DNA of 64,000 nucleotides from positions 111,116,880-111,180,879 of the forward strand of contig NC_135497.1 of NCBI RefSeq assembly GCF_052857255.1, read 5' to 3'. Origin of the DNA: Amblyomma americanum (Eukaryota > Arthropoda > Arachnida > Ixodida > Ixodidae). This document shows, in pieces, positions 37,324 to 47,407 of this stretch; position 1 is the first letter of the stretch; each line of letters opens with the position of its first letter. The notes below the pieces were generated by a model. That model did no database searches and was not told the DNA's origin. It worked only from the letters and a program-made list of their open reading frames with translations. Position numbers and translations under genes: made by a program.

Positions 37324-37828
37324 TCTCAAGCACGAACTCTAGTTTTCCTCACGTGCCCCTTCATCCCTCCCCCTTCCCCCACTCTCCGCTTGCCCTCCAT
37401 TGCGAATTCCTCCGCCTATCTGTGGTAACGTCACCACAGCGATCGATGCGTTTCCCGGTGTCGAAGAGAAAGACAAAAAGGCGAAGTGTGCGTAATTTGC
37501 TTAACTTTGAAAGGTAGCCTATTGCGGTATTTAATGAGCAACTATTCTTAGATACCATCGCAGTGAACCTTCGTTCAAAACTGCAGTGAACAAAATTACG
37601 GCTGCGGAAGGCGACGACGTGCAAAGGCAGTGCACGAGCAGGGAGAAGAAGAAGAGAAAAGAACGTTCTTGCAGATGGCGGGGGCAGATTCGGTCAGCGT
37701 GCTTGGTCCGAGCCTTGGTGTCACATCTCCGTTGCCCAAAATGCTACTCCGACCCCAGACTCCAGATGCGGACGGCCACGCGGACGCTCGAGGAAAAGAC
37801 GCCTTCCGCTTGACCCGCAACTCCGCCG

Positions 37829-38113
37829 TCACCACCGCCACCAGAAGCGACGCAGTCCTTCGCCAACCGCAGCGGGTGAGCACTGCTTCTCCAGCGTCGC
37901 GGCGCTACATCCAAAACACCGATGCTTCCTCGCGCCTTCACCCCCGCCCCCTTTTCCGCGGTGGTGGCGTGGAAGCGACATTTTGGCGTAGTCCAGGAGT
38001 TGCTTCGACGGCTGCACCTGGCTCAACTGCTCGGTCGTCCAGGACCCCACGGTGCGGCAGACGTCGAAGTCATCCTTCTTCGGGGACGACGGAAGACGTT
38101 TGCGGGCAGGCAT
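37829..38113 (-). CDS. Conserved open frame of unknown function (B5)
   Basis: This is the B5 copy of the 7694-7978 frame. Here the frame stays open upstream to 38176 (FNFSPKSVGDAAVLSRTGTP before the usual ATG), and the last residues match B7 (SADAAVLSRTGTP). That hints that coding sequence may extend 5' of the ATG. Confidence 0.28.
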   Translation of the reverse strand: MPARKRLPSSPKKDDFDVCRTVGSWTTEQLSQVQPSKQLLDYAKMSLPRHHRGKGGGGEGARKHRCFGCSAATLEKQCSPAAVGEGLRRFWWRW

Positions 38114-38414
38114 GGGCGTACCTGTGCGGCTGAGGACCGCGGCATCGCCCACGGACTTGGGGCTGAAGTTGAACAATTCCCCGACGAAGCCCTCTTCATG
38201 TCGCTCGCCTTAGTTGCGCCTACTGCTCGCATCAGTCGAGAGGAGTGCATTAGCACCAGATAGAAACTGCGCAAAGCTCGGAAAAGAAAATATGAAGCAA
38301 TAAATTCGTTATCCGATAAAACAAAGGTGCAGCAACCGTCTCACTTCTCTCAGCCGCAGCGGCGCTTTTATTGAAGTCTCGATAAAATAATGGTCGTAAG
38401 CAGTGATAGAAAGA

Positions 38415-38600
38415 GGCGCCGTATTTAAGGGCTTCGGATTAATTTAACCACCTGGGCTTCTTTAACAAGCACCGGTATCGTATAGCACACGGGCGGCTGT
38501 AGCTAATTCGCCTCCATCGAAACGCGGCTGCCGCTGCCGGGGTTTTATACCGCGTCGTATACAGCTGCTCAGTGGCCGAAACGGCAGCCACCGCGACAGG
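38415..38600 (-). mobile_element. Old diverged SINE remnant inside B5
   Basis: This is the homologue of 8231-8410, but more diverged from the other copies. Confidence 0.6.
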
Positions 38601-39150
38601 TTCGAGCCTCACGGACACAGAAAAAAGCAACGTTGCAAAAAGACGAAATAAATTGCCATCTAAGTAAAATATGAAGAGGTTTCGTCGTTGTCGTAAACCG
38701 AATCACAGTATGAGTAATAAAAAAAACTGTTTTGCCTTCCTATAGTTTCGTTCCCCGCTTTCGCCCAGTCGTCGCTGGTCTCGGTTCCGCGCCGTCCGTC
38801 TCGCTTCTCGTGCCTCCCGCTTCATTAGTCGTTCTCGGATGGGGACACGATGGTGCACGTTCACGTGACTACCTCGTGCGCACTCCGTGCGTCAGGCCTC
38901 TTGGTGCGCTCATGCTCAGCAAAAAGGGGTGGGGGTGACGTTTCCAACAACACGCCTCCAAACGCCTCCCAGGAACTGGTCAGGTGCATCCTGATTCGTT
39001 TACTGCAACCTCAAGGCTACATGGGAGTCTACAAAGAAAACGCCACGGACTGCCAAGATGTCCTGGTGCATAGGGCCAGGTTTGCAAACTTGTCAGCGGG
39101 TTATGCAGGGACAGTGGTTGAGAGAAGGCAGGTTGATGGGCTTCTTGACA

Positions 39151-39836
39151 TACAGTATGGTGGAGCTGCCATAAAAAGAATGTAAACCAATAAGCTCCTG
39201 CCTGCACCACTGACGTATAACAGGCTTGACGCAATCGTAAAATAAATGAAAAGGCCCGAAGGCAATCCATCGTTTTGCCACCCGTAGGTGGAAAAATAAA
39301 ATAAAGGGGGGGGGGGGGGAATGCTACAAGCGACCTTCGCCGGGGGAACGGGCCCGGGGAGACTCCCCTGATCTCCCCTAGGACGTAGCGGAGGGGGTGG
39401 GATGTAGGGTTTGGGAAATTGGAATTGGGAAATGGTTATGGGAATTGGGATGGGAATGGGGACAGCGAGATTTTGCTCTGATCCTTCATTTGACATCGAC
39501 TCCATTTCTGGCCCGCCTGGCCATGACAGGTAGGGCATCGAGCTTTTCCAATGGTGCGGCTCCCCCACGGGATGCACGACCACCCACTGGCTCCGGCCGT
39601 CGGAGACAGGACAGAAAGAAAAAAAATTCCTAACTTGGGGTCCGCAGCCACCTGCTCCTCCACGATTTTAAGGGTTGGATCGGACCGGCCGGTTACTAGC
39701 CGTCGACTGTGTTTCGCGGTTTTTCAGACTCCGGAAGTGTGTGTGGTGTGGTCCGGCCAACAGAGGCCCAGGTCGTTAGCCTATCGGCGCTTGGCCCTCG
39801 GCACCATAACCCGGTAACCCTGGGGGACCCACCTGT
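39151..39836. mobile_element. 686-bp insertion with 9-bp TSD, family unknown
   Basis: A1 and A2 read straight through TTCTTGACAGCA. Here TTCTTGACA is present at both 39142-39150 and 39837-39845 with 686 bp between. The insert has a run of 15 G, GGGAATTGGGA-type repeats and a GC-rich right part ending CTGGGGGACCCACCTG. On the minus strand a Pro-rich open frame runs from 39583, with IPIPIPIPI. It resembles a LINE 5' end fused to a 3' end or a non-autonomous element. I do not recognise the family and see no poly(A). Confidence 0.7.
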
Positions 39837-40240
39837 TTCTTGACAGCACAAACACAGGGAGCAAGGCGGGGCCGATCCTGAGAGTGGTTAGCCAAGGTAA
39901 GGTGGCTAGAGTGGGGAGGTGTGAAAAGCGGCCGGTGAAGCATGGCCCCCAGCGCGCCGATGCCGTGTGGCGGCGCTGAGGGCAGAGGCGCGGCGCAGCC
40001 GAAATGAGCGCATCGCGTAGGCTAAATTTTTACCCCTGATGCGAGGATGAGCCCATTTCGCTTATCGCGCGATTTCTGCGAGTGTCAAAGAATGAATCTT
40101 TACCATAAAATGTTTCGTCGACTCGCATCCTTATTCCCGTGAAATGTGCTGCTTCACAAGCCCATTTTGCAATGCATTGTTGGACTGAAGCACATTTTGT
40201 GCGTGCACATTTCGACACGCTGCCCAGGATGTGAGGCACA

Positions 40241-40338
40241 CCGCAGTGGAAGGTTTCGGAATAATTTCAACCCCCTGGGTTTCTTAAACGTTCACTGCCT
40301 CTTTTCATTGCGCCGCCATCGAAACGTAGCCACTACGG
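40241..40338 (-). mobile_element. SINE core remnant in C3
   Basis: This is the homologue of 13272-13369. Confidence 0.5.
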
Positions 40339-41363
40339 CGAGAAGAGCAGGGTGTAATGCGTGCCACAGGACCTCATAACTGCAGTCGTGTTTGCTGAAG
40401 GCGCCCCAGCTCATGTAAGCAGGAACCCCAGAACAGGGGGGGGGGGGTGCAGCATTTTCCCAGAGGGGGCAGCGCCTCCGTTTCCGTTACTTGCACTTGG
40501 ATCAGATTGCTGACAATTGAAACACTTCAGTTTTAGGATTCTTCATGCAAAGCACAGTGGGGCTCACCTACTTGGCTTCGTATACCCAGTTGTAATTAAA
40601 GCATTTCGTATGCGAGTAACGTGAACCAGTTATGACCCAACAGCAGTCGACTGTCTGACCCATGTACATGATCATGATTAGCAGAATTTAAACAAACTGT
40701 GCACAAACCTTTTTATTGAAATAGATCACTCCTCGTGGGTAAAGCTTCCCATTTCAATTCGTTTTATATTGCCGCGAATCTTGCGCGGTTTGTTCGTTCG
40801 AACTCAAAATCGCTGGCAAGCGGCTTTATCATTATGTTTTGTAATGCGAGATGCGACCAGACTTATCTCAATTCATCGTGGCCACGAGCAAATGCTCCCA
40901 CATTTTTCCGGATAGTTGTAGTTGCTTTTGGTTCCTTATCTCGATAGAAAGTTCCTTGCCAGCTTTAAATTGAACGCGGCCATGTACTGCAGGCATTCAG
41001 TCCGATGACTGCCGAGCGCGCTGGTGGCTATCGCCGCCGCCGACTCATTCAGTTTAATTAGTGAGCGCGAGTCAGCCCCTTATAAACAGTTCGATTTGGA
41101 AGTTTTTTCGTTGTCTTCCTGACTGGTGGAGCGTCGTAACCACAACGTGACAGTATGCATCACCCTTTGAACTTTGAAAAATATTTAATAATAAAGATAT
41201 TAAATTTATTGTGTAAATGAGCATTAAATAAATAACAAAATAAGCTCGAAGTCTTGCCCCCTGCATGTAAGCTATCTCCGACGATTCTAGACAATGAAGC
41301 AACACATCTGGCAATGAAATCGTTTATTTACAAGTGAGGGGGGAAACCTTTGCAGAATTTGAC

Positions 41364-41875
41364 CTACAACACGCAAGGTTTCAGTGTTTGGCTTTTCTTC
41401 TCGCTATCCTCCTGATTTGCACCCTTAAGCAAAAATAGAATCTTTGTGAGACAGTAAAGACGTGCAACTGATGCTGTCAGCGCAACAGAATGCTCAGAAC
41501 AACCAATTTTTGGCACATCACAATTGACTGTAGGATCTCTGCCGCAGCGTCGGCATGCAAGCGCGTTCAGCTGAACGCATGTGTAAGTTTGTTTTCAAGG
41601 ACGTTGACAAAATTGTAAAATGATACTGACGGATATAAAAGGCCCCCAAGGTCCCACTCAATAGTTGTCTCAGCTGGAAGTTCTTTGGGATTGTTGCCTT
41701 TATCTCAGAGACGTGCTCCTCTGCAAGCATCACAATGGGTTGCTAAAACACGCTTCCTGGCAACATAGCCTGCAATGTAATAAATCAGCCGCGCATCGCT
41801 GTGTCGCACAGCATAGCTGCGATGGTCTACAGCCACTTCAACTTTTTCCACAGCCACTTTTGCTGTTGAAGGCAT
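41364..41875 (-). pseudogene. P/THAP9-type transposase C-terminal fragment (A4)
   Basis: This copy has a private nonsense change: TGC (Cys) of the ARLCDKGN stretch has become TGA (plus-strand TCA at 41705-41707). It also has the TGA shared by all copies (41567-41569) and the same 1-bp deletion as A1 in the downstream part. It is the most damaged of the four. Confidence 0.6.
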
Positions 41876-42240
41876 ATCGCCCTCGCATGAGAAAACGCTG
41901 CAGACACCCCAATACAGGCGACGAAACGAACTGAACTGACTAACTGCTACGGCGTGTGCAAGGCCGACGCGGCTGAACGGCCGAGCTTACCGCGCCGCTA
42001 TTAGCAGCGCCACATTTCTCCTAGCGGCATCCGTGCGCAGAGGGGTCACGCGCGGCCGAGAGGAAGCGCCGCGGTCTTCACCCCTTCGCATTCTAGCCAC
42101 CCTAGCCAAGGTTTCGCCAAGAGGGCTTCTCTTCGTCCGACAACTCTGCTCGTCGAAACGTTGGCTAAGAGCCCTGAGTCTCCCCCTTCCTTGTTCACTT
42201 TGTATTATGAGGGACAGGTACATTTAATACGGTATACAGT

Positions 42241-45200
42241 AGGGCCCATCGTTCCTTGTTAAAACCCGATTTTAACCAATTCTTGCACCCCGAGCAGATT
42301 TCTTAAATATCGGGTTCAACCCGGTTTCTACACGAAAATAAGCCTTCTGGGGGACTTAGTTTCCCTATGGACAAACCTGAATTAAGGAGATAGAGAGGAT
42401 CAGCCGGCGCAGTCAGCGAATGCCGACATCTTCTTGGTCCGCGTCCCTAGTCCGGGATGCCGCAAGATGGCTCCGCCTCGCGAGCTCAGCGTGCGAGGGC
42501 AGCTTGTGGCGTCGCATTCGAGCACTCGAGCTTTGAATACACCGCAGAGGAACTTCGCGGACACCTTGTCTGGATATCCAGAAGAATGTTTTCAGTACTC
42601 TGATCGGTTTGAAACTTTTTTAACGCTTTTTATTCATGACGTTGCTTATCTGAGGCCAAGTCCGAACAGTGTGCGCGTTTCAGAAGCGAGAAGCAAAAGC
42701 ACGGGGACCGACTGACCAGACGTCTACTCAGCATCACCGTACAGAGGTGGGCAACCTCACGAGGTTTCGACTTCATGAGGTGGACCTCAACCTCAAAATG
42801 AATTCGGCCTCACGTCGTGAGGTGAGGTTGAGGTGAGGTCGGCGACGGCTCGAAATTTTGTGATTGAGGTCAGCAAATCAGACCTCAACCTCACGCGTGA
42901 GTTTGAGGTTGAGTGAGGTCGTCACTCAGTGAGGTCGAAATTTTGAGGTCCAAACTATTTGCAATTGCCGCGTCTTACTTCGACGAGTGCCGCTTCCGAA
43001 GCGGAGTCGGAGCGCACCACCGCAGTGTTCAAGCAGTGACGCTGAGTGTTCGGATTCCCCTGTTTAGACAACCGGATGGCTCAGTCCGCTCTTAGCATTT
43101 TGTGCTGCGCCGTAATGTCCGTTCAGTCCGAGCCTACAGGAAGACGCACCCCTCTGTCTGAATGAAAGGAGTGCTGCTGTCACAGCACGCTACTCTCCCT
43201 CCCCCTTCCCCCGCTGGCGTAGCACCCGCAGCTGCCTGCCGGTCGGCTCAAACTCCCGAGAGCGCGCAAAGCACATAACTCACGTTGACCCGCGGTAGCT
43301 TTGTCTGATGCCGCAAACAAATAAGTTCAGTCCAACAAGCACGCTATGAATTCGTCGCAGCGCGGATGGCCCAACGCAAGCTTACTTCGTGTACTTCAAG
43401 GCTACCGGCGCTGTCGTCACGGCTCTTGCCCTGCAGTCGAGTAAAGGGATCCTGCTGTACATTACGCGGTGACCTAACAGAAACTAGAGCAGCCGGCACA
43501 GGAGAGAGAATGTGATTCGGGTAGTTCCTAGCAAGGACACATGCTGATTCGATGAAGAGAGGACGAAGCCAGAAAAACCTGTATAACACCGTCGAAGCTT
43601 TTGGTCGGTGTCTTCCCCTTTCGAATCTCGCCCTACTTCTGCATCTATTCCCGTTACGTAATGCAAGCAGATGCAAATATAATTTCATTTTTATATCCTT
43701 CCAGACAACCTCTCTTTGATCTCCAGTTCCTTGTTCCTTCTCGGAAATTCTCGTAATATGCCGAAATACCGCAGCACGGGGCGAACGTACCAGGCTACCA
43801 GCATATAGCGATGTAATAATGGTAAAATATGCAAAACTGTAATGAATGTATGGTGATGTGGGAGCTGATTCCTTTTACTTTTTTTAATGAAGATGTGTGA
43901 ACAGAACTGATTACGTGCTGGCGCTGTGCTACCGAGTCGATGTTTCAAACCTTCTAATGTGACGTTTAATGGGGCACACTGTTGTGAACTTCTGTTTTGA
44001 GTGTGCGATTTTTGTTTGTAAGTTTGTAATCATACTCTTTGTTTTTTCTCATATGGGATCAGTTAAGTTTGCGGCCCGCCTTTCAGACGACCAGGTGCTG
44101 CTCACAGTGTTACCTTTCATTTAACTATTTTACAGAGACCCATCGTTCACCCTAAACGGCTTCGCAGAATGGTCGCGCGGAGCTCGCGAGTAAAAAACTT
44201 CGAGGATGCGGGCGTATAATTGATTAGTTCAGTTTTGAAGGAAAACAAGTGACTGACTCCAGCAAGCTTCTCTCAGACTGGTTGAAGAAATGGTACCAAG
44301 GATTCTGGTCAGGCGTATAGTATTTAGGCATTCTTTTTCTCCCGCGTTTGGGGCGGGGGGGGGGGGGGGGAAGGGGGGCGGGAGATTTCGCTGCGGCGAA
44401 ATTTGAGCGGAGAGCCGTGGTGATCTTGGCAGAGAGAGCGATTCACGCACCCCCCTCTAGGCCAGTTGTTTTGGCTCGTGTGATTTCAGTAGTCGGCACA
44501 GTATTCGAAGACGTAATTTAGCCCATTCCGGCAAAGTGCCGTGGGATCACCGAAACCTCGGAGAAGTCCTAGGATTTTCAAACCATTACCATGCCACCTG
44601 GAGGGAAGTGGCGTAAAGGGCGGAGGGTCTTGACCTCCCATGAAGGTCAACATCATTATCATTAATTGTTACCTGCAATTATTTTTCTTGCAGGTAATGT
44701 ACTATATTTAATCAATATTCTGGAAAGTTTTCATTTCATAGCGATATATCGACTTCCCCGAGCTCATAAAGATACACATAATCGGTATCATCATCGCCGA
44801 GGGTCCACGGCATGTGTCGTTGCATGATCACTGCAGTATGTCACAAATGAGAACTGGCGTGTTTACCTGCTGGACAATCCGGATGTCATTAATGTGGACC
44901 GAGCTGTGGGCACTCTGTAATGCGTCTTGCGCGCATGTGTAGTAACGTGGGATCAATATGGACCTTGAAATGGGGGTTGATGGGGACCTGGTATGACGTC
45001 ACATTACATCTTCGTCACGTGATTAGGTTTGACGTCACATTACCTCACTGTCCCGTGACTTGATATTATGTACCACTCTTATGATGTTATAAATAATACT
45101 AATTACTCTTAGCATTACCTAATTACATTTATAAGCATTGTTTAGGCATGTTGATCAATATATGTTAATTAGCAATAATGCATTACGTGACGTCACCATA

Positions 45201-46736
45201 TTCGTCACGTGACTCGTCGCCTCATGGCGTCACATTGTGCAGTTTCTTGCAAGCACTTTTTTTGCGGATATGACCTTGAAACTGAGCCATCTAATGCTTT
45301 CGAATTAAAAAAAAGAAGCCGCTCGCTTCTACACAGACATAAATACAACGCTCCCCTGTTGGTGTACTGCAGTCGCAGCTTGTTTTCGGAGGCAGCATAC
45401 AGAGGACTGAAATGAGCGTTTTCTGGGTGGCAAAATTTTCATCTACGCTGAGTGCTCTCGCTATGCCAGATAGAGCTAAAAAAATCGAAATATACTTATA
45501 TGCGTCTGCGTAGCCGTCACAGTGGAAAACACATCGGCGACCAGTTTTTGTTTATACGCAATTCTCATGTCTAGTATCGTGAATACCCCCTCCCCCTCCC
45601 ACCCTCCTAATTTCTGGTAGATGGTGTAAAACGTCTGTGTTTGTCAACTGCCGGTTCGTGCGTTAATGAGCGATAGGCTTCCAGTACGAACAAGTATACG
45701 CGAAGCAGTTGCCGAATATTGGCACTGATAAGCTTACAATTAGGGAACCAAACTTCATGAAAAAAGTACCCTCCGACGTATTGGTGGTAACCGCGTAAGG
45801 GACACCCCTGTCCGCAGGCCCTATACTCTCCGAGGGTTCATCCCAGATTATAAGCTTCTCTTATTGCGTGCACATCAACATTGTCTGTACGCACCTTATT
45901 AAATAATTAGAGACCGCTTAGTGCCGCTATTGTAATAACTAGTAATCACAATTGTACCATTTTCATTTTCGCTTTCCTATCTCACAGGATTCTCAGAATT
46001 GTTTTGAACTGAAAAATTTCTTAATTTTTTTTTGCTTTTTCTGAGGTCGACCAGCCGACCTCAACCTCAAAATTTGAGGATTGAGGTTCAGGTGAGGTTG
46101 AGTGAGGTCGCCAGTGGCCCCAGGAAAAGTGAGGTGAGGGCGTCTCAGGAGACCTCAACCTCAACGGATGAGGTCGAGGTTGAGTGAGGTCAGCAAATTT
46201 TTTTTCGAGGTTGAAGTGAGGTCGTGATTTTTGAGATGAAATGCCCACCTCTGTCACTGTATCGTGCGCTGCCCACGCTAACGGCAGCCTGTTGCAAGGA
46301 TTTTCTGTGTTTAAAGTGATCGCATTTACGTGGAACGTATGTTGTCGCAAGGTACAAACAATGGCAGGTCGGTGTTTCACGGTCTCAGAAGTGCCGTGTT
46401 ACAGTTGATAACGTATGAGGCGAAATATTTAAAACGAAGGAGAGAAAAAAAGAAATACCTTATATAAGAAGAGGTTGCAGTGCAAACCGCCATTACTTTA
46501 TTTTTTCTGCAAAACAATATACTAAAAAATTGGATATTTTATGTCCCGCAAAAAACGAGCGCTTAAAGCAAATTGTTTTCAGCCTAAACGTATTACCCGA
46601 CAAAACCCGGACAGCGGAATCTTTTGCTTAAAAGTCCTATTTGTTTCCGAATTGTAGCTCCCAATGTAGCGCCCGATTTTTACCCCCCCCCCCCCCCTTA
46701 ATTCTGCAGAAATAAAGCCCGAAAACGAATGGCCCT
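42241..46736. mobile_element. Outer AGGGCC-ended element, split by a hAT (A4)
   Basis: This is the A4 homologue. It has the longest C tract of the four near its right end (46682-46697), apparently a length-variable run. Confidence 0.4.
42742..46253. mobile_element. hAT-type non-autonomous element (A4)
   Basis: The ends are perfect 12-bp inverted repeats as in A3, with flanks TCACCGTA (42734-42741) and TCACTGTA (46254-46261). The subterminal arrays match A3 more closely than A1 and A2. Confidence 0.82.
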
Positions 46737-47407
46737 GGACGCAACGCACACTACAAAGCGTTTCCTTTCTGTTCCTGTTCATTCCGATCTTAATTCTTTG
46801 AATGATATAAGACGGCAAATGTGCACCATATATATGGTTCAGACATACACACCTACCAGACCGAAAATAAAGCGGAAATAACGGTCAGTAGAGGGAGCAG
46901 TTAGGGTATGGGAGAAAAATAAGAACACGAAAACAACAAATCCCTCTTTTGCACATCCCAGAAAAAGAAAAACACTCAGAGTATATGTGTCATACTCAGA
47001 GGAAACGCGCACTCCGAGGCCGCCGAATCGGAGGCAAAGGGGCATGCGCAGTTCCCGTGCATATGACTGGTGCCGCCCATTGTTGCCGGCTCTCGGAGGC
47101 GGTGCAGCGCGAAGCACGGCGGCCACGCTTTGCCATCCTCCTTCTAAGTACGACGCACACTCTACAGCGCAGCTAAGTCGTGCATTATAAAGCAAATTAT
47201 TTTTTAGCAAGAACCGAGGAAGAGTGCTTGAACACGGACTAGATTTATGCCGTCTGCATTGTTTGATGAAGAAACTTAAAAATAATTGGTTTTGGGGGAA
47301 AGGAAACTGCGCAGTATCTGTCTCATATATCGTTGGACACCTGAACCGCGCCGAAAGGGAGGGGATAAAGGAGGAAGTGAAAGAAGAAAGGAAGAAAGAG
47401 GTACCGT

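Larger units (their letters stand above)
38727..41017. repeat. C segment copy 3, with an insertion
   Basis: This is the C segment beginning at TTTTGCCTTCCTATAG, so its first ~450 bp are missing compared with C1. It is interrupted by the 686-bp insertion at 39151-39836 and carries a local insert CTACATGGGAGT near 39018. Confidence 0.8.
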
